Part shown: positions 46,816 through 56,207 of the stretch, piece by piece
How positions within the stretch are numbered: the first letter of the stretch is position 1
Layout of the letters: each line of letters starts with the position of its first letter
DNA from: Vibrio proteolyticus NBRC 13287
Lineage (GTDB): Bacteria > Pseudomonadota > Gammaproteobacteria > Enterobacterales > Vibrionaceae
Direction: 5' to 3'
Assembly: GCF_000467125.1 (NCBI RefSeq)
Contig: NZ_BATJ01000001.1
Coordinates: 434,001-498,000, forward strand
DNA: 64,000 bases
Translations under genes and position numbers: made by a program
Notes under the pieces: generated by a model
Seen by the model: only the letters and a program-made list of their open reading frames with translations
What the model was told of the DNA's origin: nothing
Database searches by the model: none

Positions 46816-49266
46816 TCACTCTTTGAGTGTATAGAGTAACTGTTGGGTTGGTAACACGATAGCGACGATGGTCTCATCAATAATCACGGCATTCTCATTA
46901 ATGATTCTCTGATATCTCTCGGCAGCATTCTGCGTGATAGGTCGCCCCTGCTTAGCCGCATCAATCAACTCAAGCCCTAACTCGGCGAGTTGCACTGCAG
47001 CCTCAGTGACCGACACCGTCTCGACGGAGGCAATATTCTCCGCAAAGATAGGTTTCGCCTGTTGGGCGGCCAGTTTGACGGTGTCATAATGCCTGGCCAA
47101 GGCGTCTAACGCAGCCTTATCACCCAGGGCAAACGCAGTCACTAAATCTTGCATCTCATACGCCGCCAAGCTCTCAACGGGCAATGCATCCGCAAAACGA
47201 TTTAAGCGCTCATACTGATTGTACAGATCGCCTTTATTGGGCGTCGAAATCCACTTCTGCCAATGACGAGCGTAATACTGTGCCGGTTCGATGTATTTTG
47301 CAAGGGTTCGCAGCGGCGTTTCATCGCCACCATTGGCCAGACGTTTGAGCATCCTATTGGTATCTGCGTGATGACGCAGGCCAAGTGAAATTTCTGACCA
47401 GGTATCCATGACCTTCATGCGCTTGTACATGCTGCGCTCGTCGGTAAGGGTTTGGCTCGACCACAAACGCTCAGCTATCGCGTAGCTGCGCGGCCATAGA
47501 CGCTGTTCGATGGTCATTGAATCCAGGTTCTCGCCCCAAATGGTCATTTCACCGCCTAAGATGAGCGATTGTTCTTTCTCGGTCAGCTCCGCCGGATAAC
47601 CGCCATTGGGAGCCGGAATCACACTCCCGCTAATATCACTGCTTGCCACCAGTTGCCCAGTAGTGGGCCAGCGCACATTGCCAATCAACTGATAGCTGGT
47701 GTCTTTCAGCTTTCCGTCAGCAAACTCATAATTAAACTCGGTGTACGACATAAAATTATCGAAGTGCCCCCTGAACTTTACACCAGGAACGTATTCGATG
47801 ATGTAAACCTCGTCGCGAGATTTGCCATTGTAGTCGGTAAACGCTCGATAATTGCCGTCCACCGCTTCGATGATGGTTAAATTGCCTTTGCGCGGGCCGC
47901 CTTTCGTACGCGGCTTCACCCAAACATAAGTCGCGAACTTCTCTCCAGTATGAAGCTTGTCATCGACCGTCATTCCTGTGGGCATCGGGTCATTACGATA
48001 GTGGTAGCTGGTGGGCTGTGGTTGATCTAAATAATAACCGGTCGAGAGAATGCCCTGATAACCCTCTTTAGCCGCACGACCAATGCTGTCATGGCCTTGC
48101 CAGCTTTGAATCACGATCGACGTAGGCAGATCTTTGTGCCAGATCTCATCCCAGCCGGACATCTTCTTACCGCGCTCTTCGAGCATCTGTTCAACTTTGG
48201 TGTTGAGATACGCTTGCAGACCGCGTTCACCATCAAGATTGTGGTCTTTAATAAACTGCTGAATCTTAGTGTTGTCGCGCCATTGCTGGTAATTGGGCTC
48301 GTCACCACCAATATGAACATACTCATCGGGGAACAGCTCGCTCACTTCATCAAACACACTGGCCAGCATCTTATAAAGTTCTGGATTGGTCGGATCCATT
48401 AAAGGTTCAAAAACACCCCAGCCACGTTGATGAGGATAAAACTGCTCTCCGGTGCCCGACATAAGATCCGGATACGCATGCGCTACCGCCGAAGCATGCC
48501 CGGGCAAAGAGATCTCCGGGATGACGCGAATACCAAGGTTGCGAGCGTGATTCACGACGTGGCGAATTTCATCCTTACTGTAGTACTCACCGTCCGCCGT
48601 GTCCTGCCATAATTTGGGATAACTATCTAACTGAATACGAATCGCCTGGTCATCCCAAATATGCCAATGGAAAACGTTCAACTTGGCCGAAGCCATCGCG
48701 TCCAACTGACGAAGAATCACCTCCACTTTGATGAAGTGACGAGCGGTATCATAAGAGACACCGCGCCAGGGAAAGCGTGGCTCGTCTTGAATGGATACGG
48801 CAGGCACAAAATAACCTGTCGCGTCCGTCTCGACCAATTGCAAGAAGGTTTCCAGGCCATGGAACGCCCCATACGGGCGTTCCGAGCGAATAAGGATCTG
48901 ACCATTGCGCGATTCCAGTTGATAAGACTCATCACTGTCGATGTTCTGCACCTCTGTTTTAGGGGCGTGGCGAATATCAATCACTAATGTGGCGTCATTT
49001 TCAGACTTTGCTTGCCAATTCAACATCGGCACACCGGTTTGACGATACAGACGATCCATAATGCGTTTAGCATTAAATTGTACACGCGGCGAATCGTAGC
49101 CTTTGATGTAGATGCTGAACGCACTATTCAGCGGGATTTTGCCCTGCCCCAGCGCCACCTTTTTAGGATAAGGCATTAGGTTAAGGTCGGAATTAGGAGT
49201 CTTCGCCATTGTTGCCGGAATGGTAAGTAAACCTGAAATCAGTAGTGCTAATGTACCTTTGTTCAT
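46816..49266 (-). CDS. Secreted beta-N-acetylhexosaminidase, GH20
   Basis: The 816-residue enzyme has a signal peptide (MNKGTLALLISGLLTIPATMA), a GH20 N-terminal domain and a catalytic domain. The domain has the FHWHIWDDQAIRI region, HIGGDEPNYQQW with catalytic D322-E323, and later MSGWDEIW and WGENLDS. It should release terminal GlcNAc from chitin oligomers in the periplasm or outside. It is the last gene of a minus-strand run after KDPG aldolase and KDG kinase. In that setting a likely substrate is chitobiose or its oxidised form (GlcNAc-GlcNAc1A), freeing N-acetylglucosaminate for the rest of the cluster; that is inference. Confidence 0.92.
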   Translation of the reverse strand: MNKGTLALLISGLLTIPATMAKTPNSDLNLMPYPKKVALGQGKIPLNSAFSIYIKGYDSPRVQFNAKRIMDRLYRQTGVPMLNWQAKSENDATLVIDIRHAPKTEVQNIDSDESYQLESRNGQILIRSERPYGAFHGLETFLQLVETDATGYFVPAVSIQDEPRFPWRGVSYDTARHFIKVEVILRQLDAMASAKLNVFHWHIWDDQAIRIQLDSYPKLWQDTADGEYYSKDEIRHVVNHARNLGIRVIPEISLPGHASAVAHAYPDLMSGTGEQFYPHQRGWGVFEPLMDPTNPELYKMLASVFDEVSELFPDEYVHIGGDEPNYQQWRDNTKIQQFIKDHNLDGERGLQAYLNTKVEQMLEERGKKMSGWDEIWHKDLPTSIVIQSWQGHDSIGRAAKEGYQGILSTGYYLDQPQPTSYHYRNDPMPTGMTVDDKLHTGEKFATYVWVKPRTKGGPRKGNLTIIEAVDGNYRAFTDYNGKSRDEVYIIEYVPGVKFRGHFDNFMSYTEFNYEFADGKLKDTSYQLIGNVRWPTTGQLVASSDISGSVIPAPNGGYPAELTEKEQSLILGGEMTIWGENLDSMTIEQRLWPRSYAIAERLWSSQTLTDERSMYKRMKVMDTWSEISLGLRHHADTNRMLKRLANGGDETPLRTLAKYIEPAQYYARHWQKWISTPNKGDLYNQYERLNRFADALPVESLAAYEMQDLVTAFALGDKAALDALARHYDTVKLAAQQAKPIFAENIASVETVSVTEAAVQLAELGLELIDAAKQGRPITQNAAERYQRIINENAVIIDETIVAIVLPTQQLLYTLKE

Positions 49267-49354
49267 CCTTGATATCCTAGCGTTGTTATTATTATCCAGC
49301 CCAAGTCACGCCACTGCCTGAATAAGCACGACTTGGGGTTAAACCTGAGACGCG

Positions 49355-49984
49355 CTAAGCCACCAGCGCCACCGCTTCGCGAACCAGGTTGCCAATCTCG
49401 TCCCACTGTTCGTTTTCGATCAAGTCCGGTGCCACCATCCAGGTTCCGCCACAACAAACCACACGCTTGATCGCGAGATAATCGTTAACGTTATGTTTGC
49501 CGATCCCTCCGGTCGGCATCAGGCTGACATCGCCGTAAGGCGCAAGCAGAGACTTCACCATAGCCAGACCGCCACTGGCTTCTGCCGGAAAAAACTTAAG
49601 AAATGTCAAACCAAGCTCCAGTGCTTGCTCAACCTGACTGGGGCTGTTGACACCCGGTACGATAGGCATGTTCATATCCTGGCAGCAACGCACCGTATTC
49701 GGGTTCAAACCGGGAGCGACAATAAACTCAGCACCTGCCTCTTTCGCTTGAATAATTTGTTCTGGCGTCAAAACTGTCCCTGCGCCAATACACATTTCCG
49801 GATATGCATCGCGCATGGCTTTGATCGCTTCTACTGCGGCTTTGGTTCTAAAGGTTACTTCAGCCACTGGCAGGCCGTTTTCCACCAACACTTTTGCCAA
49901 AGGAATAGCGTGCTCGACACGGTTGATCTGGATAACAGGAATCACTTTAAATTGTGTTAATTGGTTGATCATGGTTTGGAACAT
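49355..49984 (-). CDS. eda: 2-dehydro-3-deoxy-phosphogluconate (KDPG) aldolase
   Basis: Eda splits KDPG into pyruvate and glyceraldehyde 3-phosphate. The 209 residues show the Schiff-base lysine K130 in TFLKFFPAE, catalytic E42 and R46 in AEVTFRT, IGAGTV, FIVAPGLNP and the phosphate-binding PTGGIG. The start at 49984 has GAGAG upstream. It follows the KDG kinase gene by 16 bp. Its place beside a KDG kinase and an amino-sugar-acid lyase rather than edd suggests it serves glucosaminate breakdown instead of the Entner-Doudoroff pathway. Confidence 0.94.
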   Translation of the reverse strand: MFQTMINQLTQFKVIPVIQINRVEHAIPLAKVLVENGLPVAEVTFRTKAAVEAIKAMRDAYPEMCIGAGTVLTPEQIIQAKEAGAEFIVAPGLNPNTVRCCQDMNMPIVPGVNSPSQVEQALELGLTFLKFFPAEASGGLAMVKSLLAPYGDVSLMPTGGIGKHNVNDYLAIKRVVCCGGTWMVAPDLIENEQWDEIGNLVREAVALVA

Positions 49985-50000
49985 AATAGGCTCTCACAAG

Positions 50001-50945
50001 TTATCGGATAAGGTGCGTCATGGCGTCATTAGGGATAATCGCTCCGGGATATTGAATGACCGTGGCCGCCAACGCGTGGGCAAGATGTGCAGCTTGCTCA
50101 CAGCTTTGTCCGGTCAGCCGCGCTGCCAAGTAACCTGCGGCAAACGAGTCACCCGCCGCACAAGTATCCACAACGTTTTCGACCTTCTCTGCCGCCACAT
50201 AAGTTTGCTGGATTGCATCACCTTGTCGCCAAAGCAGTTTGCATGGCTCGCAGCCCCGTTTGATCACGACTTCCTGGCAGCCCAAACGAAGGCTGCGCTG
50301 CTCTGCGCTTTCTTCCTTCCCCCAGACCAAGGCATCATCGTCTTCAGTAATCAAGGCAATATCGACCAATGGCAGAATTTGGTGATACCAGTGTCTGGCT
50401 TGTTCAGCAGACCAAAGCCGCGGGCGGAAATTGTTATCGAAAATGACTTTGCCACCGGCTTGCGAAAACTGATTGAGCGCTTCTTTAAGCCTTGTTTTAC
50501 TGTCGTCATCTAGGATCGCAATGCTGATGCCGCTCAAATAGACATAATTGAGATCTTGTCTGGCAATCGCCGCTTCGAGTTTGTTTAACGAAGGTGTGAC
50601 AAAGTAGTTTTTCACTGCCGCGCTATCACGCCAGTACAGAAAGCTTCGTTCACCCGCCTCATCGGTCTGCACCATGTACAAGCCCGGTAATTTAGCCGGG
50701 AAGATTTCGATCAAATCGATCTCGATACCTTCTTGTTTCCAGTATTCAATCAACTCGCGAGACAACGTATCGTCACCCAACCCTGTCGCATAAGCCACTT
50801 GAATGGGATGCGAAGCGGTTAAACGAGAGAGGTAGAGGGCAGTATTGAGCGTATCGCCGCCGAAACTTTTTCGGATTGGGTCACCGCTGAGTTCAATCAT
50901 GCATTCACCAAAGAACGCAATCTTAGTGTAAGTCGAAGAGGTCAT
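50001..50945 (-). CDS. kdgK: 2-dehydro-3-deoxygluconokinase (PfkB family)
   Basis: KdgK phosphorylates 2-keto-3-deoxygluconate to KDPG. The 314-residue PfkB kinase has the N-terminal motif FGECMIELSG, FGGDTLNTALYLSRL, the substrate region GLYMVQTDEAGERSFLYWRD and the anion-hole/catalytic DTCAAGDSFAAGYLA. AAGGTG precedes the ATG. Upstream is the symporter gene and downstream is eda, so kinase and aldolase act in sequence. Confidence 0.92.
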   Translation of the reverse strand: MTSSTYTKIAFFGECMIELSGDPIRKSFGGDTLNTALYLSRLTASHPIQVAYATGLGDDTLSRELIEYWKQEGIEIDLIEIFPAKLPGLYMVQTDEAGERSFLYWRDSAAVKNYFVTPSLNKLEAAIARQDLNYVYLSGISIAILDDDSKTRLKEALNQFSQAGGKVIFDNNFRPRLWSAEQARHWYHQILPLVDIALITEDDDALVWGKEESAEQRSLRLGCQEVVIKRGCEPCKLLWRQGDAIQQTYVAAEKVENVVDTCAAGDSFAAGYLAARLTGQSCEQAAHLAHALAATVIQYPGAIIPNDAMTHLIR

Positions 50946-51021
50946 CGTTCACCTTGTTTGGCATGGATTCGACAAGGTGGCTCTCACGAAAGAGCCACCA
51001 AATTATTCGGCTCAGGGCTGT

Positions 51022-52545
51022 CTATGCGTTCTGATTAGCTGCCGCAGAGCGGTTACGCAGAGACGCGTCTTCGTCTAGCACGCCATGCTCCGACAGCTCC
51101 ATTTCCATCAGGGCACGTTCATCATCGAGAATGGCGCGAGCCATTTCTGGTGAGACTTGATTCGCTGGCGTCACCAAGCTGACCAGCACACCGGCACTGA
51201 GTGCGACCAGGCATGACGGGATCACAGGGTTACCCCAGTAAACAGTCAGCTCAGGACTCAACATCACTGCGACGGAAGCACCAGACGCCCCCGCCAACGT
51301 TGCCAACGCCCCTTGCCAGTTGTAGCGGCGCCAGAAGCGTCCCAGCATGCCGCACACAAACATTCCAGACATAACCGTAGAAATCATCTTGGTGATGTAG
51401 CTGATAATGTCATTCGATGTCAGTGCAAACAACAACGCACAGCCAATCACGACAACCAGAGCCAGACGCGAGTAGTTCATCATCGATTCTTTGTTCGGGA
51501 CGCGTCCTGTGAACATCACATACACATCGCGCAACAAGATCGACACACCCGCAATGGCATCAGAACTGGCGCTGGACATGGTGGCCGACAGACCCGCAAT
51601 CATCACGATAAGTCCGACGCCGACCGGAAGCACCGTTGCGGCAATGTATGGAAACGCAAAGTTGGCGTTGTTCAACTCAGGATCAATGGCATGGGCTGCC
51701 ATACCGATAATCGCAGGAATAATAGAAAAGAACAGATACAAAACACCAGAGCCGATAAACGAACGTCGAATCGTAGCCACATCTTTGCCCGAATAAATGC
51801 GTTGGCGGAACGACGGGGTGGCTAACACACCCACGCCGATCACAACCGCCAGCGATATCGCAGGAAGCAGACCAAGCTTATCAATGGCCAGGAAACTGAC
51901 CGCAGCGGGGTCCATAGCAGAATACAGGTTGTCCAGGCCACCAATATGCTGCACCGACAGTACCGCCATAAGAATAAAACCGACAAAGAGAATCACGGCT
52001 TGAATTGTGTCCGTCCAAACGACGGCCGTATAACCACCGATGACCACATAGATGGTAAATGCTGCGGCAATGATCATTTTTGCCGTACTGAGGTCGATGT
52101 CTGCAATCCAAGCCAGATACATGCCACCACCGAGGATATGTGCGCCTAGCCAACCAATACACGCGATAAAAATTAATAGCCCAACGACATTTTTGACGAT
52201 ACGGTTTGCGCCAACATAATACGCCAGCTCCTCACTCATGGTCATGAAGTTGAGCTTGCGCACGGGCGCAAACCACAAAGCCAGAAGCAAAATACCGATT
52301 GCGCCTCCGATGCCATAGAGTGCCCCGGCCCAACCATTGGTGTAACCAAAACCCACCGCGCCCATGCTTGAGCCGGTCCCCACCATGGTGGCGACTGTCG
52401 TTCCTAAAACGAGGAATAAGGGTAAGCCACGCCCACCAAGTAGAAAATCTTCTCCTGATTTTTGATTACGGGATACAAACCATCCCAACCAAATTAAAAA
52501 TAAGACATACACACCAAAACCGGTAAGAAAAAGTGTACTGTTCAT
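51022..52545 (-). CDS. Sodium:solute symporter (SSS family)
   Basis: The 507-residue inner-membrane protein has about 13 hydrophobic segments and SSS features: YFxSRNQKSGEDFLLGGR-like N-terminus (SRNQKSGEDFLLGGRGLP), GTGSSMGAVGFGY and SATMSSASSDAIAG with the sodium-site serines. GAGAGG precedes the ATG. From its place in the cluster its likely cargo is N-acetylglucosaminate or glucosaminate; SSS members also carry sialic acid, proline and sugars, so this is inference. A 6+6 palindrome lies upstream in its promoter. Confidence 0.88.
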   Translation of the reverse strand: MNSTLFLTGFGVYVLFLIWLGWFVSRNQKSGEDFLLGGRGLPLFLVLGTTVATMVGTGSSMGAVGFGYTNGWAGALYGIGGAIGILLLALWFAPVRKLNFMTMSEELAYYVGANRIVKNVVGLLIFIACIGWLGAHILGGGMYLAWIADIDLSTAKMIIAAAFTIYVVIGGYTAVVWTDTIQAVILFVGFILMAVLSVQHIGGLDNLYSAMDPAAVSFLAIDKLGLLPAISLAVVIGVGVLATPSFRQRIYSGKDVATIRRSFIGSGVLYLFFSIIPAIIGMAAHAIDPELNNANFAFPYIAATVLPVGVGLIVMIAGLSATMSSASSDAIAGVSILLRDVYVMFTGRVPNKESMMNYSRLALVVVIGCALLFALTSNDIISYITKMISTVMSGMFVCGMLGRFWRRYNWQGALATLAGASGASVAVMLSPELTVYWGNPVIPSCLVALSAGVLVSLVTPANQVSPEMARAILDDERALMEMELSEHGVLDEDASLRNRSAAANQNA

Positions 52546-52606
52546 TGAACACCTCTCATATCAAAATCCATCTTCCAGAGTGATATAATTTCAGTAATAT
52601 GCGTTA

Positions 52607-52624
52607 GATTTCATTCCGGAAATC
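52607..52624. promoter_or_regulatory. Palindromic operator candidate upstream of the symporter gene
   Basis: GATTTC-attccg-GAAATC is a perfect 6-bp inverted repeat with a 6-nt centre, 62-79 bp upstream of the symporter ATG in a 234-bp gap. It is a candidate binding site for the RpiR regulator of the cluster. Confidence 0.4.
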
Positions 52625-52779
52625 ATTTAAAGTTATGGATATACCCTCAGTAAGGTATATTACGCACTACTGCTATATGAAATTATATTTATGTAGGGGG
52701 TGTGAGTGCCAAAAACACAATAACAGTAAGATACTTCTTTCTGGCACTCTATTTTATTTAATTAAATAAAATGTGATTT

Positions 52780-53172
52780 CTATCTACGATCTTCTCGGTA
52801 ACAAGTGACATCAACTTCAACTTTCACGTCGACCACCAGATCACATACCATGCAAATACGTGCAGGTGGGTGCTCACCAAAGAATTCTTTAAATACTTTG
52901 TTGAAAGATTGGAAATAACGTGAGTCCGTCAGTACCACTTTGACGTGCACAACATCAGCGAGCGTGTAACCCGCTTCTTCCATGATGTCGACACAGTTTT
53001 GAATCGCTAAACGAGACTGGTCAACAATGCCGCCTTCAACAACTTCGCCATCAGTCATGGGAGTTTGACCTGACACATATAAAAAACCACCCGCTTCAGT
53101 GGCACGTGCAAATGGTAGATGCTGTCCGCCAGTACCAACGCCGCCTTCTACACCATAACGTTTAATTGACAT
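52780..53172 (-). CDS. ridA: RidA family protein (reactive enamine/imine deaminase)
   Basis: The 130-residue protein matches the RidA/YjgF/YER057c fold: GGQHLPFARATEAGGFLYVS, GQTPMTDGE, VDIMEEAGYTLADVVHVKV and the C-terminal PPARICMVCDLVVDVKVEVD with the catalytic arginine. RidA hydrolyses enamine/imine products of PLP lyases. Here the cluster also encodes a DSD1-type lyase whose reaction on glucosaminate would yield such an enamine on the way to KDG, so a dedicated RidA fits. TGGAG precedes the ATG. Confidence 0.92.
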   Translation of the reverse strand: MSIKRYGVEGGVGTGGQHLPFARATEAGGFLYVSGQTPMTDGEVVEGGIVDQSRLAIQNCVDIMEEAGYTLADVVHVKVVLTDSRYFQSFNKVFKEFFGEHPPARICMVCDLVVDVKVEVDVTCYREDRR

Positions 53173-53223
53173 AATATTCTCCAGAAATAAATTTTCACCT
53201 ATTAAATAAATTTATTAAAATCG

Positions 53224-54666
53224 TCATTTTCGAGTATTGTTTCTATATATAAATACTCCACTTCTATTTTCAGCGACGTGTCCTTTAGAATAAGACAGTT
53301 CACCATTCACAAATACAGATTCAATACCTTGCGCGACAGAAATTGGATTTTCAAAAGTTGCGGTATCTTGAATTGTATTTGGGTTAAATAAAACCAAGTC
53401 TGCGTAAGCACCTACTTTTATTACGCCCCGATCTTTTAGTTGATAACGAGTTGCCGACATACCTGTCATCTTATAAATCGCTTCTGCAAGTGAGAACAAT
53501 CGCTCTTCTCGACAGTAGTGGCCCAGAACTTTGGGAAACGTCCCCCACAGACGAGGATGTGGATGCGGATCGTTTGGTAAGCCATCCGAGCCCACCATGG
53601 TGAGTTTGTACTTGAGCACGCGCTTCACATCATTTTCATCCATACAGTGATACACCGCGCCAGCAGGTTGCAACGCTTTCGCCGCGTCCATTAACGGCAA
53701 TTGCATCTCTTCGGCAATATCTTTGAGCATCTTGCCAGCATGTTCAGGCTTGCTGTCCGACCACGTTATGAAAATATCTATCTCATCCGTGACTTGTTTT
53801 AAATCCAGCGTTGAAGAGCTGGCTGAATAGGGGTAACAATCACAAGAGACATCCTGATGGCGAGACACGGTATCCATGAGATCCAACACTTCTACGGTAC
53901 GTCCCCAATTCCCGGCGCCAGCGCATTTCAGATGAGAAATCACCACTGGCACTTTGGCATATTGACCGGTCTCAAAGGCTTCTTCCATTGCACTGATGAT
54001 CTCTTCAAACTCGGTGCGCATGTGGGTGGTGTAAATACCGCCGTGATGACCTAAAACTTCTGCCAAACGCATGACTTCCTCAGCATTGGCTTGTTTCGCG
54101 CTGGCGTAAGCGAGACCGGAACTTAACCCCAACGCCCCTTCATCCATTGCTTGCGCCAGGGCTTGGCGCATCTGGGCAATTTCTTCATCCGTTGCCGTCC
54201 GTTGCAAATCCCCCATGACGTTATTACGTAATGTGGTGTGCCCCACCAATGCGGCCACGTTGACAGCGGGCTGAGCCAAGTGAACCGCTTTGGCGTAATC
54301 ATTAAATGTCGGATACTTAAAATCTTCGCGTTTACCCAATAAGTTCATTGGATCTGGTGGATTGCCATTTAACACGGCCGGGCTTGCGCTGATACCACAA
54401 TTTCCGACGATAACCGTAGTAACACCTTGACTGATTTTCGGCAGGCAATCGGGATAACGAATCACATTGGTGTCGTCGTGCGTGTGCACATCAATAAACC
54501 CCGGCGCCAATGCAAGGCCATCACCACAGATCACCGTCTTTGCGGCAACCTCACCCAACTGACCGATTTGCGCAATACGATCCTGACGAATAGCCACATC
54601 AGCGACAAATGGTGCTGCGCCCATACCGTCAAATACCTGTGCGCTTTTGATAATGGTATCGAACAA
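53224..54666 (-). CDS. N-acyl-D-amino-acid deacylase family amidohydrolase
   Basis: The 480-residue amidohydrolase has the D-aminoacylase metal site: HTHDD (H61, H63), C90 in GNCGIS, H215 in THMRTE, H245 in SHLKCAG and D361 in GSDGLP. The start is a TTG at 54666, consistent with the family N-terminus. N-acetyl-D-glucosaminate is chemically an N-acetyl D-amino acid, so in this cluster the enzyme plausibly removes its acetyl group to give glucosaminate. An ordinary D-aminoacylase role cannot be excluded. It heads the minus-strand run, divergent from the DSD1 lyase gene. Confidence 0.88.
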   Translation of the reverse strand: MFDTIIKSAQVFDGMGAAPFVADVAIRQDRIAQIGQLGEVAAKTVICGDGLALAPGFIDVHTHDDTNVIRYPDCLPKISQGVTTVIVGNCGISASPAVLNGNPPDPMNLLGKREDFKYPTFNDYAKAVHLAQPAVNVAALVGHTTLRNNVMGDLQRTATDEEIAQMRQALAQAMDEGALGLSSGLAYASAKQANAEEVMRLAEVLGHHGGIYTTHMRTEFEEIISAMEEAFETGQYAKVPVVISHLKCAGAGNWGRTVEVLDLMDTVSRHQDVSCDCYPYSASSSTLDLKQVTDEIDIFITWSDSKPEHAGKMLKDIAEEMQLPLMDAAKALQPAGAVYHCMDENDVKRVLKYKLTMVGSDGLPNDPHPHPRLWGTFPKVLGHYCREERLFSLAEAIYKMTGMSATRYQLKDRGVIKVGAYADLVLFNPNTIQDTATFENPISVAQGIESVFVNGELSYSKGHVAENRSGVFIYRNNTRK

Positions 54667-54847
54667 GATTCTTCACTCTCTTCGTCTGTCGTTTACATGA
54701 TTTCATCTTAATAATTCTTAAAACTTAAACAGTGAAGAAACACACAAAAAAACCAATTAGTTTGATAGTTTCTAACATTCAATTTAATATAACTGAAGAT
54801 AACCATCTAATATCAAAAACTTAAACTGTGTTAGAAGTAGGTACACC
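54667..54847. promoter_or_regulatory. Divergent promoter region with a 15-bp direct repeat
   Basis: AAAACTTAAACAGTG (54720-54734) and AAAACTTAAACTGTG (54816-54830) match at 14 of 15 positions, 96 bp apart. One lies near each divergent gene: 54 bp from the deacylase TTG and 18 bp from the lyase ATG. They are candidate operators for the RpiR regulator encoded at 56.2 kb. The region is strongly AT-rich. Confidence 0.55.
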
Positions 54848-56119
54848 ATGAAAAACAATCATCAAAAGTGTGATAAAAACTATCACAAAGAGTGTGTTAT
54901 TACGCCAGGGTACGGAGAAAAAGCGCAACCTGTAACTGATAATGTTGAAGGGCCATACAGTCTGATCCACGAACAAATCTCTCTGCCAGCCGCGGTGATC
55001 AAATCGTCTTCACTCCGCAACAATCTTGATTGGATGCAACGATTTGCCGAACAACACAACGTGAAGCTGTCTCCACACGGTAAAACCACCATGACACCCG
55101 CGTTTTTCCGACAACAACTGGATCACGGTGCCTGGGGCATTACGGTCGCCACACCTGCTCAGGCAGAAATCGCGGCATTGGCGGGCGCGCGCAACATCAT
55201 CATGGCAAATCAATTGGTTGGCCGGGCCAATATGACCTTGATCGCCCGCTTGATCGAAGCCCATGGACCCACCTTTTACTGTTGTGTCGATTCCAGTCGT
55301 AATGTCGAAGCATTGGAACGCCTCTTTTCCGAGCACCAATTGTCCCTGAATGTATTGATTGAGTTGGGTGTCGAAGGTGGCCGCTGCGGTTGTCGAAGCA
55401 AGCAAGAAGCTGTCGAATTGGCCACGCTTATCCACCAGCAGCCTCATCTGGTGTTAAAAGGCATTGAAGTTTATGAGGGCGTTATTCACAGCGAAAATGC
55501 AGAACAAGACATTCGTGACTTTCTCAACACGGCATTAAAACTCGCAGCACAACTGCACAGCGATAAGCTGATTGACGCCAAACCTATGGTCACCGGAGCG
55601 GGCTCAGCTTGGTATGATGTGGTCTCAGAATGCTTTGCCAACCTAGAAGAGTTTGACGCCATCATTCGCCCAGGATGTTACGCGATTCATGACACGGGCA
55701 TCTATCTGGATGCACAAAACAAAGTCATGCAGCGAGCTGAAAACAACCAAGGTGCGGCGTGTGATTTAGGCGGTGATCTGGAATCGGCACTAGAGCTTTG
55801 GGCATACGTGATTTCTCGTCCTGAGCCCACCAAGTTGGTCGCGGGTTTTGGCAAACGCGATGTTGCCTTTGATGCCGGTTTACCAACACCTCAGCGCGCC
55901 TACCGCGATGGCGAGTCCATCTCAATTGATAGTGCAATAACCACGGCAGTGATGGATCAACACGCGTTCATCGAAGTGGACGAAAGCAGCGAACTGCAAG
56001 TGGGTGATATGATCGCGTTCTCCACCTCTCACCCATGCTTAACCTTTGATAAGTGGCGAGCGGTCGCCGTGTGTGATGACGAGTATCAGGTCACTCATTG
56101 GGTGAAAACCCGCTTCTGA
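54848..56119 (+). CDS. DSD1-family PLP lyase (D-serine/D-threonine/D-glucosaminate lyase type)
   Basis: The 423-residue fold-type III PLP enzyme has the PLP lysine K79 in SPHGKTTMTPA, the barrel segment IELGVEGGRCGCRS, VTGAGSAWYDVV and IRPGCYAIHD. The C-terminal zinc pair is in TSHPCLTFDKW, as in eukaryotic-type D-serine dehydratase. D-glucosaminate dehydratases of bacteria are in this group. With KDG kinase, Eda, RidA and a deacylase alongside, the most economical role is conversion of D-glucosaminate to KDG and ammonia; D-serine or D-threonine activity is the alternative. The start has AGG 8 nt upstream. Confidence 0.86.
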   Translation: MKNNHQKCDKNYHKECVITPGYGEKAQPVTDNVEGPYSLIHEQISLPAAVIKSSSLRNNLDWMQRFAEQHNVKLSPHGKTTMTPAFFRQQLDHGAWGITVATPAQAEIAALAGARNIIMANQLVGRANMTLIARLIEAHGPTFYCCVDSSRNVEALERLFSEHQLSLNVLIELGVEGGRCGCRSKQEAVELATLIHQQPHLVLKGIEVYEGVIHSENAEQDIRDFLNTALKLAAQLHSDKLIDAKPMVTGAGSAWYDVVSECFANLEEFDAIIRPGCYAIHDTGIYLDAQNKVMQRAENNQGAACDLGGDLESALELWAYVISRPEPTKLVAGFGKRDVAFDAGLPTPQRAYRDGESISIDSAITTAVMDQHAFIEVDESSELQVGDMIAFSTSHPCLTFDKWRAVAVCDDEYQVTHWVKTRF

Positions 56120-56163
56120 TGATGAGCTTAGTGAGGCTTTTCGTTATACTTCATGCCAAACCA

Positions 56164-56188
56164 ATGGAGGCGGCAAGATAGCCTCCAT
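56164..56188 (+). promoter_or_regulatory. Hairpin between the DSD1 lyase and rpiR genes
   Basis: An exact 8-bp stem (ATGGAGGC / GCCTCCAT) with a 9-nt loop lies between two co-directional genes, 20 bp before the rpiR TTG. There is no T run. The stem hides a GGAGG sequence, so it may tune translation or mRNA stability. Confidence 0.45.
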
Positions 56189-56207
56189 GTCAAAATAGGA
56201 ACACAGC

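Noticed and set aside
46611..46880. Minus-strand ORFs (60 and 89 codons) across the simple repeats, looking like a phase-variable gene
   Set aside because: They overlap the GH20 end, have no ribosome-binding site, and their cysteine/proline-rich and lysine-rich composition comes directly from the repeats.
52700..52725. CRP site upstream of the symporter
   Set aside because: Only the TGTGA half is present; the second half does not match at the required spacing.
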